Positions 24,201 to 34,389 of a DNA stretch of 64,000 nucleotides are shown in pieces (the first letter of the stretch is position 1; the number at the start of each line of letters is the position of its first letter). Source of the DNA: Patiria pectinifera (taxonomy: Eukaryota; Echinodermata; Asteroidea; Valvatida; Asterinidae); NCBI GenBank assembly GCA_029964075.1, contig CM057149.1, positions 2,304,465-2,368,464 on the forward strand, in the 5' to 3' direction. The notes beneath the pieces were generated by a model that saw nothing but the letters and a program-made list of their open reading frames with translations, had not been told where the DNA came from and searched no databases. The translations under genes and the position numbers were made by a program.

Positions 24201-24645
24201 ACAACAACAACAACAACAGCAGCAGCAGCAGCAACAGCAACAGCAACAAGCGCTACAGTTTCATCAGCTGCAGCTTACACCCCAGCAAATTCAACAGCAA
24301 CTTCAGCAACAGATTTCTAATCTCGTAGCAATGGATCCTCAGGGCAAACCGTTGCCGCTGAGTAGCGCCTTGATTCCTAACCTCTTCCAGAGCATTCCTA
24401 CCCAGCAAGTGGGCACAGGGGTCCTGCCAGGGGGTCTGACGCTAGCCCCTGCTGTAGCTACAGAGCAAGGGGGTAAAGTGCTGTCACAGTCTACCGTCCT
24501 GCCACAGAGGGCCATTGCCTTACACCTACAGCAGCCAGGATCAGGCCAGCCAATCAGATTACAAGGTGCTGGACTATCTGACCAATCACAGATTGGTATG
24601 AGTCAGGATGAAGACAACAGACAGGAAATCAAGATGCAGCACTGA
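11903..24645 (+). CDS. ATXN7: Ataxin-7-like protein (SAGA deubiquitinase-module subunit), nine 3' exons, 5' incomplete
   Basis: Exons 11903-12267, 12652-13081, 13949-14031, 14805-15223, 16371-16572, 17585-17706, 19956-21003, 22046-22286 and 24059-24645 all have GT donors and AG acceptors. Together with one base from a missing upstream exon they sum to 1166 codons in one open frame. Family: ataxin-7 anchors the SAGA histone H2B deubiquitinase module, and its SCA7 domain contacts nucleosomes. Seen: HYE|LRHGKPP-like exit of the first zinc finger (residues 1-8), SCA7 domain (about 266-320, DREFDVNKHCGV then CTRSLTCKTHALSLRRAVKG), the second conserved block (about 488-535, CSHHHPRP, CSFGARQVGKGLYAF, LVEKH), long Ser/Thr/Pro-rich disordered stretches, and polyQ at about 1011-1034. 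Similarity to human ATXN7 is from memory and covers all conserved blocks. Missing: the N-terminal C-x-C-H zinc finger exons. It could equally be the single invertebrate ancestor of ATXN7, ATXN7L1 and ATXN7L2. Confidence 0.9.
12652..13081 (+). CDS. ATXN7: Ataxin-7-like exon b (Pro/Gln-rich linker)
   Basis: Acceptor AG is at 12650-12651 and donor GTAAAC at 13082. It enters in phase 0 and leaves in phase 1. It encodes a low-complexity linker rich in Pro, Gln, Val and Thr, with repeated phrases such as LVPQQQ, MVQLAPGP, GLVQPPP and GLVKLAPAQP, and ends in a basic stretch (KQRNKKLSPKKN) directly before the SCA7 domain. This is the position of the linker between the zinc finger and SCA7 in the vertebrate proteins. 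No catalytic features. Confidence 0.85.
13949..14031 (+). CDS. ATXN7: Ataxin-7-like exon c (SCA7 domain, zinc ligands)
   Basis: A small 83-base exon with acceptor CATTTCAG and donor GTCAGC. The codon GAT is split over the junction. It encodes D-REFDVNKHCGV then QCTRSLTCK, the signature first half of the SCA7 domain; human ataxin-7 has REFDPDIHCGV and CTRSLTCK here. Cys in HCGV, Cys in QCTRS and Cys in LTCK, with the first His of the next exon (THAL), give the zinc-ligand set. This is the strongest single family identifier in the window. Confidence 0.95.
14805..15223 (+). CDS. ATXN7: Ataxin-7-like exon d (end of SCA7 domain and tail)
   Basis: The acceptor is TTTTTTAACAG and the donor GTAAGAG; it enters in phase 0 and leaves in phase 2. 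It starts THALSLRRAVKGRRKTFDEL-LAEHKARSQ, which completes the SCA7 domain (human THSLTQRRAVQGRRKRFDVL-LAEHK). The basic RR-V-GRRK segment is the likely nucleosome-facing surface. After it come a Ser/Ala stretch and a repeated TP motif series (RPSTPKA, RPNTPKA, LTPKVLTPRP), which could be sites for proline-directed kinases (inference). It ends with a conserved-looking hydrophobic phrase (TYNFNLVLP). Confidence 0.93.
16371..16572 (+). CDS. ATXN7: Ataxin-7-like exon e
   Basis: The acceptor AG at 16369-16370 restores the Arg codon AG|A, and the donor is GTAAGT at 16573. It encodes a charged Glu/Lys/Ser linker ending YSCSHHHPRPVA, which matches the DCHYSGHHPQPAS phrase that begins the second conserved block of vertebrate ataxin-7. 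The AG four bases upstream (16365-16366) would break the frame, so 16371 was chosen. A SINE lies about 50 bases after the donor. Confidence 0.88.
16622..16912 (-). mobile_element. tRNA-derived SINE in ataxin-7-like intron
   Basis: On the minus strand a tRNA-like head (TGGTCCAGTGGTTAGGGTG at 16894-16876, box B GGTTTCAAACCC at 16850-16839) is followed by GGCAAGACACTTTACTAC and ends in AAGCGCTATATAAGCAC. It starts about 50 bases after a splice donor. Confidence 0.78.
17585..17706 (+). CDS. ATXN7: Ataxin-7-like exon f (second conserved block)
   Basis: The acceptor is CCAAG at 17584 and the donor GTAGGT at 17707; it leaves in phase 2. It encodes MCSFGARQVGKGLYAFNRR, then LDHLRSTMAALVEKHSRPP, closely matching the family block FC-FG-RQ-G-G-Y-F, LR, MVEKH. 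The Cys at the start with CSHHHP from the previous exon forms a Cys/His cluster that may bind metal (inference). The acceptor is weak, but the frame and the family match leave little doubt. Confidence 0.9.
17742..18000 (-). mobile_element. tRNA-derived SINE, family B copy 1
   Basis: The minus strand has GGCACAGTGGTT (box A-like) and GGGTTCCATTCCC (box B-like, 17938-17926). It shares its body (GGAGAAATCAGGTAGGGACT, GTGGAAGGCGAGGAAAG) with the copy near 40053-40310. Confidence 0.7.
18074..19036. mobile_element. Possible decayed DNA transposon with pogo/Tigger-like ends
   Basis: The left CATTGAAATCTCGATAAGTC and the inverted right (CAGTGAATTCTCGGTAAGTC on the minus strand) are similar at their ends. 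Left flank is TA, right flank TG. Interior without ORF. Confidence 0.4.
19956..21003 (+). CDS. ATXN7: Ataxin-7-like exon g (large Ser/Thr-rich disordered exon)
   Basis: This is the largest exon, 1048 bases, with acceptor TTTTTTAG and donor GTAAGG. It encodes about 350 residues very rich in Ser, Thr, Asn, Gly and Ala, with a basic patch around 20320-20370 (SKARRKSGGGGGKS) that could serve as a nuclear signal. Vertebrate ataxin-7 has a comparable Ser-rich region after its second conserved block. Little sequence beyond composition is expected to be conserved. The frame could run on to 21081, but the donor at 21004 fits the next exon in phase 0. Confidence 0.85.
22046..22286 (+). CDS. ATXN7: Ataxin-7-like exon h
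   Basis: The acceptor is CCTTGACAG and the donor GTAAGA; it enters in phase 0 and leaves in phase 1. It encodes NSASPQLTSPLPNGIIPSP followed by Ser/Thr/Pro-rich sequence with many SP and TP pairs (MSPSRTSTPSPSTG). No domain recognised. The open frame, both splice sites and phase agreement with its neighbours are the support. Confidence 0.8.
22571..22925. mobile_element. MITE-like inverted repeat, 355 bp
   Basis: The left arm TAGGCCAAAAAAAAGAAG through CGGTTTCTGGTAT is mirrored by ATACCAGAAACCGGAGAC through GGCCTTAG on the right. It lies in an intron of the ataxin-7-like gene. Confidence 0.6.
23150..23535 (+). repeat. Dispersed repeat, copy 1
   Basis: It shares GGTGAAAATTA near its start, CGGCC(A/G)AAGCATTC(C/T)AGAGCT and GATAGGGTTAAG near its end with the stretch 31490-31822, in the same order and orientation. 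Confidence 0.6.
24059..24645 (+). CDS. ATXN7: Ataxin-7-like last coding exon with polyglutamine tract
   Basis: Acceptor CACGCAG; it enters in phase 1 (G|GT gives Gly) and ends in TGA at 24643-24645. It encodes GKLTLVSPKGSSHNLQKS, a His-rich patch (HSHHQHHPH), a glutamine tract of six Gln, one Leu and seventeen Gln, then a Gln/Leu-rich amphipathic stretch (QLQLTPQQIQQQLQQQ) and a Gly/Val-rich tail ending RQEIKMQH. Human ataxin-7 has its polyQ at the N-terminus, so this tract is in a different part of the protein. Codons are mixed CAG and CAA. Confidence 0.85.
24178..24249 (+). repeat. CAG/CAA repeat encoding polyglutamine
   Basis: 24 codons in a row are CAG or CAA except one CTT (Leu), with a run of CAA in the middle and CAG-rich flanks. 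The interruptions by CAA and CTT should make the DNA less prone to slip than a pure CAG run (established for human CAG repeats). It lies at residues about 1011-1034 of the partial protein. Confidence 0.95.
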
Positions 24646-24714
24646 AAGCCAATCGGAGCCCAGCAAACAGATGGTGCCTGTGTGGATTGGCTACTTGGAT
24701 GAGGGTATTTTGTG

Positions 24715-24720
24715 AATAAA
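24715..24720 (+). promoter_or_regulatory. Candidate polyadenylation signal, ataxin-7-like gene
   Basis: The canonical AATAAA lies 70 bases after the TGA stop. A second candidate at 30477-30482 sits in a long AT-rich stretch free of obvious mobile elements, so a 3' UTR of up to about 5.8 kb is also possible. RNA data would be needed to choose. Confidence 0.4.
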
Positions 24721-26775
24721 TTATTTTTGCCACATTGTATTTAAATGAATGGAATCAGGGAACAAAAGTAATATATTTAGTCGTTTATACTTAGATGTCT
24801 CGTGACATCAGATGATAAGGCTTTATATTATTTTTATAATGAATTGCAATTAATATAATAATAATTGTGATTGTTTCATGCAGATATTGATACTCAAAGA
24901 ACAAAGTCTAATACCTTTACAAACCTGAAGGCATAATAGTCCAATACAATTATCACTTGGTCAATTTATAGAAATAAGAATTTTATACCCTTAAAACTAT
25001 TCCCTAGTCTATAGTCCCTGAAAAAAAATGGTGTAAGCTCCAGCTGTTGGGATCTGGCTGTGGTGACCCACCAAACCAGCATTTGGGCTTTTTTTTTTGG
25101 TAAAAGACAATTGTATATCGCGATGAAATAATTTGAACTTGCACTTTGCATTATAACGTTGGTTTCACCACATATTGATGAATAGGCTAGATTCCACGGA
25201 TCATAAAGCACAGTTGTAGTTGAGTCTGAGTCTCGAGTCATTTGGTTCAAGTCTTGAGGCTGAGTCACGAGTCATGAGTGCATGAACATGGATACACATA
25301 CACATACATGTGAGCAATGTATAAGTGATGCGCTGTCGTGGGACATAGGAAAGAGAGCTTTTCAAAACAAACATGAATATTAGCAACCTGGAGGCTGGTG
25401 CAGTATGGTTTGTGTGCTTAACATTCTTTAGTGTGGCTTTATCGAAAATAAACACCAGAATAATTACAATATTTGTAACTTTTTCAAGCAACCGTTCCGT
25501 TTTTGCAAGCAGACCCATATCCGGGTTTTTTTTAAGGAGACCCTGTGGCATCTCTGTATCCAGAAACCCATAAGCCCTATATGTATTAACTGGTCAATTT
25601 TTTCAAAAAAGATAGCCCTCTGCAAACAGAAATATTGTTTATTCTTTGAGTATCAGTCATGTGCAAAGTTTCCTTTATTGAAAACTGTTTGATAATGAAT
25701 TATATTTCAAAATGGAGATTTGTGCACTCTTAAATGTAAGCATTTTATATCTCAGCATCGAAACTAGTGTTTGTTGTCATTGTATGAATGAATTGTTACA
25801 GTAATTAAATCATGGTGACAGACAAGTGATCTGTTACACTGCTCTTACTGGATGCATGCAGAATGGATGCGAGTTGGAGTGTTGGCAGCCGTGATGTTTA
25901 CTGAGATTTGTCTGTACTGGATGTGTGTGAAATCTACGCAATGAGAATGGTCAAAGGATGTCAATTCAAAGGGATAGTAAATTATGCCAACTGCATATGT
26001 ACACATCAATATTGGACAATTTTCACTTTTAAGATAAGCACCGCGTCATGTACATGCATGCAGACTGCAGAGGACACCAGTAAAATGGAAGTGAGGCTGC
26101 AGTTCTGAAGTGAGTAATAAGACCCAATCTTTTGCTCCATCTTACTCACAAATTTTATATCAGCCCATTTTTTGATTGCATACAAAAATTGCAGATTGTA
26201 AACTGGGTTTCAGTGGCATCCGTAGACTTTTATGCGTTTATCTGTGTGTTGATGAAGTGAATATGATCAAATCTTGATGTGGACATCCACAGTTTGAATA
26301 CCCACATGGCATGTTGGAAAACTGTTTTTTCCTTCCTTGTTTTCCTTCTTTTTCCCCCTTTAATCTCTGTACTAATCTTTGACTTTTAACATAGTGGGAT
26401 GAGATCATCCCATTTTTTAAAAGAAACACTGCGCAGCTCTCTTTGATTTTAATACATTTTTGATAAAAGATCCACTATTCAGAAATAGTTATGTACATTA
26501 CCTTACCTATTGGAAGAGTGTCATTGCATGGTAATGATCGAGCCTGCGTGACTTCAATTATTGGATAACATCAGTATTCTGTTAGAATGACCTTGTAGCT
26601 TTACCTTGCCAATTTCTTGTGTTTTTTTTTCATTTTCTGACAAAATTGTGTGTATTGACCCTTTGAATTCTGTGAACAGTTAATGTACATTGTAATTACC
26701 AACAGGCAGATCTGCATCAGGGGGCTTCAACTGTAGGTCCATAAGTCAGCTGGATGAGTCCTTATAAATCAATAT

Positions 26776-26847
26776 GTCCTCAGTTGAAGGTATAAGTCCT
26801 CAGTTGAAGGTATTAGCCCTCAGTTGAAAGTATTTGTCCTCAGTTGT
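26776..26847 (+). repeat. 20-bp tandem repeat, about 3.5 copies
   Basis: Units of GTCCTCAGTTGAAGGTATAA with one to three changes each. Confidence 0.88.
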
Positions 26848-27851
26848 ATGGATCCTTAAGTCCTCGTTCATAAATTAAGAAGTCAAGTCGCCAACAATGT
26901 TGCAGTGATTGAATTGACACAATTCTGTGTTTCTAGCTTGCCACGGTTATGAAGTTATTTCAGTCATGACATTGTAGAAACTTTCAAATAAAAAAATAGG
27001 GTAACTTTTTTGACTAAAATACTTTATTTAAACTTTTCCCAAACTTCTCAGATTGCAAATACTGTACAGAATATAATTTGACGTCAAGTATGTGCATTTA
27101 AATACCACATCCTAGGCCCATGCACATGTTGGTTTGAGTAACTGAATGAGTCGAAGTGTTTATGCAAGTCTACCTTATGCCAACTCATCTTGATTGTGTT
27201 GGACTTTCCTTTAGTCTAGGGTAATGGTCCATATGTTACTGGACTATGAATGTATATCATCTTGTTACCTTATTTGAATTTAAACATGGTAAATTCCGTA
27301 ACCATCTGAGTGGTAGATACTGTTTCATATGCTTTACCCGTGGATTTGTAAATTCAGCTGGTGTTTTTTTTTTATTTTTTAATTGATTGGATAATTAGGC
27401 CATACCCATAGCATATGATTACTGATTGGCTGAAATTCTATTTTCATACAATGTTGCAGCTAAATGCGAAACAGACATCATTTACATGAAACCACATTGT
27501 TAGCTTGCCCTTGTATATTTTCTTCTGTTAACAATGGCCCTGCCGCATTGAGGCAAAACAACGGCTGAAGATAACAGGGTTGGGGTCCTACTTCTACTTG
27601 GAGGATTATTGAGGTTATTAGAAGGCATGTATTGAGAAAACATCAAAATGAATGCAACAAAATGCAGTATCTGTAGTTGTTGGAGATTCAAGGAAAGAGC
27701 CTAGTTTACATGTGATTGGCCTGACAGTAAGCTGGTTTACTCAGCATACAGGCTGGTGTGGATTGGCTTAAGGAGTCTGTGCAGAAGTACCCCCTCAAGG
27801 GTTACAAGGGGAGAGTTGGGGAGATCACTGGGAGGGACATTCAAACGCATT

Positions 27852-27942
27852 GATGCTCATGCTGCATGATGCTCATGCCGCATGATGCTCATGCCGCATG
27901 ATGCTCATGCCGCATGATGCTCATGCCGCATGATGCTCATGC
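27852..27942 (+). repeat. 16-bp tandem repeat, 5.7 copies
   Basis: GATGCTCATGCCGCAT is repeated with a single T for C change in the first unit. There are no spacers, so it is a minisatellite, not a CRISPR array. Confidence 0.95.
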
Positions 27943-30900
27943 AAAGATGCTGTGGGTTTGTGCACAATCAGAATAAAATGATTCATACGTACATTGCACC
28001 ATGTCATCAGTGCTCACATGCAATGTGTCCCTCCAACAGGGGGTCTCAGAAAATGGTCATAAAGCACTATCATACCTCCTGTGACATCAGTAGTGTACAG
28101 ATGATTCTCAAAAGCAGCACAAGACAAAGACTTAGTCTCTCCCATCTCAAGCTGAGGAAGGGATAACCATCACTTTGACTAGTTCAACTTCTTCTTTTTT
28201 CGTCTCTGTCTTTCACATTGGTTGATTTTCAGTAAGTCAAGGAACCACAGTAGCACAAATCTGAATGGCTTTTCTTTATTACACTGCGAGGGAGATATGT
28301 TAGTTCTCTTTTGTGAGAGAACAGGTTATTGTTCATGTGCTTTACTACATACTTTTAATATATGCTTCTGTCATACTTTTACCCAGTTGAATTTTGGACT
28401 GATACACAAGTCTAAAAGTATAACTATAGTGTTTATTTTAAATTGTGTGTCATTCCAGTCAGTTGCTTGTATTAATAAACTAGGATTGTTCCCTTCAGTG
28501 ATAAAAGGTAGGCACATCAAAAAGCATATATGCGAACAATAAGAGCATGACAGGAACCCTTGCCCTTCTGCTGAAAGCTTGCTGGTGTTTCCATCGCCAT
28601 GTAGTAGTGGGTATTACAATCAATGACATGTCCAAAATTGTGTTCTCTATCAAGTTCTTATAAAGACTCAATTTGTCATTCTAGATGATCCAGTGATATT
28701 TGAATAATTTTAATAACTATTTATAGCATGGTGCATTAGTATTTATAGATAAAACAATTAAACAGTTCATGTGAATGAGCAGTGAATTTTGTAAATTATT
28801 AGCAGAATGAAATAAGTATTTATCTCAAAGTCCTTAATTCAAAGGAAAGCATCATAGTCTCAATGGCTTTGATTTGAAACCCCAAAACAAATTTAGTTGT
28901 TGTGTATTCACTTCCAAAGGAAATGAGTATCCTCAAGTTCAAATCGATAACGAAATATCAACTGATGACTAGAAACGGACATTTCATTGGAGTTGTCAGA
29001 CAATTTCCTCCGCTTGAATGATAGTACTCCTGGATCACACAATGTGCTGTGAAGGTTCTTCATAGTACATAATCCCAATACACAAATAGATACATCTTTA
29101 AGGGTTCCAACATCTGTTTATTGTTTAGGTGCCAGCATATCCACAGTTTCTTTCGGAAAAACAGGATATCAATTGATTCAACAAAAAAAAACACTTTGAA
29201 CTTCTTTCAGCTAATCTAAACACAGGACGCTCATGGGATAGATCAATCAATCATTTAAGCCAATAAGTTGAAATGACTGTTTGTAATGTTACCGCCCAAT
29301 TGAGGGGTTTGAATGAATGTGATGAGGATAAATATCAAGAATGTCGTTGCATCCATGTCAAAATTGTACGTTTTCTTTCATCTATAAAGTGGCATGGATA
29401 TATGTGTACTCTGTAATTGTTGTTTTTCCAAGTTTTTTTCCATACACTGAATACTTTGCTGTCATTTATACAGATTCTATTTCCTATTCGGTGTAATTAT
29501 TGATAACCAAGATAGATTGTAATATCTAAATGAGATATCACTACGTTCAGAAACCACCTGGTTTGTCAGTGTGACCCTTCCCAGTACATCAACGGATTAC
29601 ACTGCAAGAACAACCATTTTGGTATTGTGCATGATTGGCCCATTGCCAACCACATAAACCTTTCCAAATTGTTGCAATTCGTTTAGCTACGGCACCTCAT
29701 TGACATGCAGAACGAGTTTCATCGGAAGCCATTTTGTTTAACAATTTAAAATATCTTGTACACATGTATCTTGTTGCACGATATTGTACAGCTCACACCA
29801 AACCAGTTATTCTCAACATGGTGGTTTCCCGAGCATGTTTTCTTAATGTACAACTCCGAAAGTTCCCATTCAGTTGCCGAAGTTATTAACTCTCTTCAGG
29901 GTAGTACTTGTATTGGAGTCTATATAGTATTCCAGTCACTTTACACACCAGATGTTTGTGTGTTTCAAAATTGCAGCAGAGTGTCATTTAGCTATCAGTT
30001 GAGCTCACTGTTCTTCAGCTAATTTAGGCTGAAGTAGAAAGATTCGTGCTTCTACCACATGCCAACATACACACTTAGGTACTTCCCCCATAGAAAAGTT
30101 GCAGGTCCTGCGTATACACAAATGCCGTATGAATGTTTCAATTCAAACCATGGGTATAGTTATTAATTAAACTCAAACGTATTTTTGAAGACTAACAATT
30201 TCATGTTTTAAGTTTATCATACGTGTTTTCAGAAGTATTTTTGGAGTACAAACCACACCGATTTGAGAAAGTTAAAAGAGTTTTTGAAATACTGTATAAG
30301 CATTGCAATGTGTTTAATTCTTTAATTAATTTTAATTTTTAGCATTGATGTAGTCTGAGATTCCAGAAATACTGCGTGGAGTGTTGTAAGTTAATGTCTC
30401 GTGTATATGACTGGAGAGGAAAACAAAATGGCACGAATTAATTTTGTGTAATATGAAAATATGTATATGCCAAATGAATAAAACATATTATTGTACAGTT
30501 GAATAGCAATAGGCTACTGTTTTCTATATTTTTTTCTGGGGAAAGAATATCACATTTCCAATATGTTACATTTTAAAATCTAGTAGCATTGACAAGAAAT
30601 GCATAAACTATTAATAAAAAAAAACAATACTTATTGTTATTAATTCTTAATATCAAATAAACATATTTTCTAATGTATTCGTGTTGAAATGTATTGTAAA
30701 TATTTTGACATATTTTTGCCATACGTCGAACAGACAAGTTTATGTCCTTAAATGTGTGTTCTGTATGGGAGTTGAGCATTGGACTGTTTTTCATACTTTT
30801 TCAGTTATTTATTTTTCTATGAGGTATATTGACATTCATGTGTTCTCTCCCATATGTATTATCAATAGATTCCTCAGTACAAATTGAACGGCAGCTTGGT

Positions 30901-31489
30901 GTGTTTCTTCCATTTCTCAATTGAACCAGTCTGACTAGTACCAAGCCTATAGCCCGGCCCTTACACAGTTTTTACGTCCGACATGCATTGATAGATCGGG
31001 GCGGGCTGACGTCATGCGATGAAAACATCTTGTCATCATTGCATACCAGTTTTCATCGGTTGCTATGTGTTACCATTCAGCATTCCAGGCTTAATAACCA
31101 TTGAGTTTCAAGAACATAGGTCAGGGAGCTAGATAAGCCAATGGCAACAACAAAAATCATGGGTGTCCGCGCTCACCTTTACTTCAAGTCCCTCTTTGCA
31201 GATTTTGATAATGAAAATAATGCGCACTCAAGAACGTCTAGTCACCGCGTGCTGCATAAACACTGAACAGTCTGCCCTTCAACTTTAAAAAATCCAATAA
31301 AGGACAAGTCTTAGAATAGAACATAATGGTATAGACAGCATATCCTCTTTACAGAAAAGTAGTACCGCTCTACACCATTTGCATTTGTTGGCATTTTATT
31401 ACATGGACTGAAGCAGAGGCTTGTCCCTTTTGTCTCAAATTTGTTTTGTTTAAATCAAAATCAGCAAATGCTTTGTTTTGTTTAATGCT

Positions 31490-31822
31490 AGAATTACACA
31501 AAAAAAACACCAGACAATTTTGTAAAAAGGTGAAAATTATAGGCTTTTTGCGCAATGGCGGCCATATTTGATTTCCAGCATGTATTGTAGTTGGTCACGT
31601 GACCACGAATTTTAGTCTAATTGAATACCTTATAGGTTCAAAGTTAACATGTTTTAGACGAGCATATTTCCTCGGTTTTTTTATTTAAAATGGCCAAACT
31701 TTGACTCCCGATAAAAGTTAGAATAAGTCGTCAAATGTCATGTCTATCGGCCGAAGCATTCTAGAGCTATTACGTAAAATGTATTGTGCCCCAGCCCGGT
31801 CCTGTTATGATAGGGTTAAGTC
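31490..31822 (+). repeat. Dispersed repeat, copy 2
   Basis: Second copy of the family at 23150-23535; the shared words are given there. Moderately diverged. Confidence 0.6.
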
Positions 31823-33430
31823 TTTTGGGATCGACTTTGTACGGTTTCAATATTAACCCATCGACTAAGTTCCATCTTCCTAAAGACTATCATAGGTGTT
31901 GTACCTCACATACGACAGAATGCGGCTATCCTAGGTGTGGACGTATTTTTGTACTGCACCCCGTTACGCCATTCTTGAGGAACATTCAATCCCTTCTCCT
32001 TCTGAATGTGTTTTGTTGGCTCGTTTATATCGTGCAAAATCAGTAGCTGTTTACTGTAACACAATGAACGCACACTGCCTCGATGATTGTTTGGCATACG
32101 AAATAATCACACGACTAAAATACGAACTTTCCCACGCCCCACTTATTCATTGCCCGCACCTTCCACATAGGCCTCCTTAACACCACCACAAAAATTAAAC
32201 GAAGCAAACGCTGACATCCGTGTACTTTGTGGCAATCGAATTTTATTTCAATTTTACACCTGAATTAATTGCAATTTGCCAAAAAATGGAAAATGTCCCA
32301 CTATTGTAAGGAAAAACGACAACCCCGAAAAAGGGGAACACGGATTTTCCTTTAGAACTTGTTGGGTTGAAATACTCCTCATACGTCGGTTTCAATGGTC
32401 GATGCTGCCCATAAATTTCCTGCGTGGTTTTGTGACTGATTTTTTTTATCCGCCGGGGGAACAAAATTAATTCCCCTTCCCTACCTGCATCATCAGCAGC
32501 TGAAATTACCCATGAAATAGCTTTGTTTTTGTGCGATGCAGTCTTTACCTTTATTTTAAAGAAATACAATGTAATACTTGTTCTTTTGGGGGCATCAGCA
32601 ACCCTCTGCAGAAAAGGTTTTTTATTTTGGATTGCTTTTGGGCACAAATATGTGCCTAAAGGTTGCAGACCAGTAAATAAACTGCCATAGACCCAAATGA
32701 TAAATTTCCCCACTTCAGAAATTCAGGAAAAATACTCACAACTCTCCAAGGTGTTCGAGACACACATCAAATTAAAGCTTATTTCATCATCTTTCATTTT
32801 CTTATCAATTTTCGGGGGGTTAACTGAAATTAGTAGAAATTTCCATCCGAAGATGATCACCCCTTAAAATAGTCCTGAAGCCCATCGCCATTTTGAAAAA
32901 CTATGCCTACACTCCATTGCAAAATAGAGCGCTTTTAAGGGCCCCGATTTCATCCAAATTGCACAGAACTACAAGCTCACAGTCCTGTGCACGGCTTCCA
33001 CCCATATTTTTTTTTTTACAAACCCTCAAGTTTATGGCCCACAATAGGGCATGCAAATCGTGATTTGGCCGGCGTAGGCAATTTTGCACCGATTATACTG
33101 GCCTGCAACCCTATGGACAGACCTGGTCCCTAGATTATCGATTAGGAACCAGTCTACCTTCAAGACCTTGCGCCGCAAGACATTAAAAGCTCTGAAAACA
33201 AGAGGTGGGAATAATTTACGGGGTACCAACCCGTGCATGCAGGACGCAGAGACCGAGAGAATACCCAAGGCTGGTTGCATTGTAGGGATATCGATATGCT
33301 CAGCAGCAAATTAGAAGGTGAGGTTCTGTCGCGGACAACAGAACTGCCTGTTTCTAGTGTTTCAATGTTGATTCAGTATTGACAACCAGTTGATGGGCAA
33401 ACACGTACATTATATTTTCAGTGAACTGTA

Positions 33431-34340
33431 GCGGCGGCGGAACGCTTTTCAAACTAGGGGGCATCACCAAAAAAGGAGCACTTGCTCAGAAAAAAACACG
33501 GCACCTTCCATCGGTGTTAAAGAGGAGAACATTGTGAGACTATTTTCGTTCACATTGCAAGCAATACATGTTACCCGGAACAAAATTTACTAACAACACG
33601 GATATACACTGTTAAAAAAATGTTGCGTTTTATTGTTAAAGATCTTAATTCCTTACTCAAAAATAACAGTGCAGGCCTATTCCAGAATTAGTCTCAATAT
33701 AGCCGTATTGTTCTCAAATTAGGTTATTATTGTTCACTTGACAGAGCCCTTCGGCCTCCGGCATAACCCCGGCAGTAACCTCTCTGGGTCCGCCCTTGAA
33801 TTTGACTAGTTAGGCCTGTGCAAAGGGACCATTTTTTTATCATGAGAGGGGCTGTTGCTTTTGATGGCCAGTTCAGTGATCATTCAGGAGCACCATTATT
33901 TTTTTCACAGGCCAGTTTTCCACCTTGAGAGGGGCACAGTTTTAATGTTGCGAGGGGGCACTAATTGTGCTTTCGAGGGGCAGTTTTCCATCTCGATAAG
34001 TAATCGCGAGAGGAGCACTTTTGTTTTTGATGGCCAATTCCCCATCTCGAGAGGGACACAATTTTATTATTGAGAGAGGGGTGTTTGTCCTTTCGAGGGA
34101 TAGTTTCCCATCTCGAGAAGGTTCGCAATCTTGTTAATACGCGAGGGGTATTTGGGTTTTTTTGAAGGGCACTTTTGCATTACAAGAGAGGAGGCACTTT
34201 TTAAGCGCGATCATAATGCTTTCATGTGTGCGTTTGGGGGGCAGATTTGTTTTCATCTCGAGGGGGCACATTTATGACCGCGAGAGGGGCACTTTTGTTG
34301 GCCTAGGAAAATCTGGGGGTGCCCCCGGTTCCGCCGCCCC
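33431..34340. mobile_element. Repeat element with GGCGGCGGAAC ends and degenerate internal units
   Basis: It starts GCGGCGGCGGAACG and ends GGTTCCGCCGCCCC (inverted). The inside repeats variations of TCGAGAGGGGCACTTTTG with AGTTTTCCATCTCGAG about every 60-80 bases. No ORF. Confidence 0.55.
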
Positions 34341-34383
34341 TGAATGTCACTATTATCGTGCCTCAAGTGACAACACGGCGCCT

Positions 34384-34389
34384 TTTATT
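34384..34389 (-). promoter_or_regulatory. Candidate polyadenylation signal for the 548-aa gene
   Basis: AATAAA reads on the minus strand here, about 380 bases past the stop codon and just beyond the end of the neighbouring repeat element. Only the hexamer and its position support it. Confidence 0.25.

Larger units (their letters stand above)
24722..33430. other. Non-coding stretch; possible long 3' UTR then intergenic
   Basis: No ORF with coding character. It holds the small tandem repeats and the dispersed repeat listed separately. 28.5-30.5 kb is plain AT-rich DNA ending at an AATAAA at 30477-30482. Confidence 0.55.

Noticed and set aside
27852-27942. CRISPR-like repeat
   Set aside because: Units are directly adjacent with no spacers and the DNA is eukaryotic.
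32243-32713. 156-codon minus-strand ORF
   Set aside because: The translation shows no recognised motif, no splice context and no coding-like composition; it seems a chance open frame.
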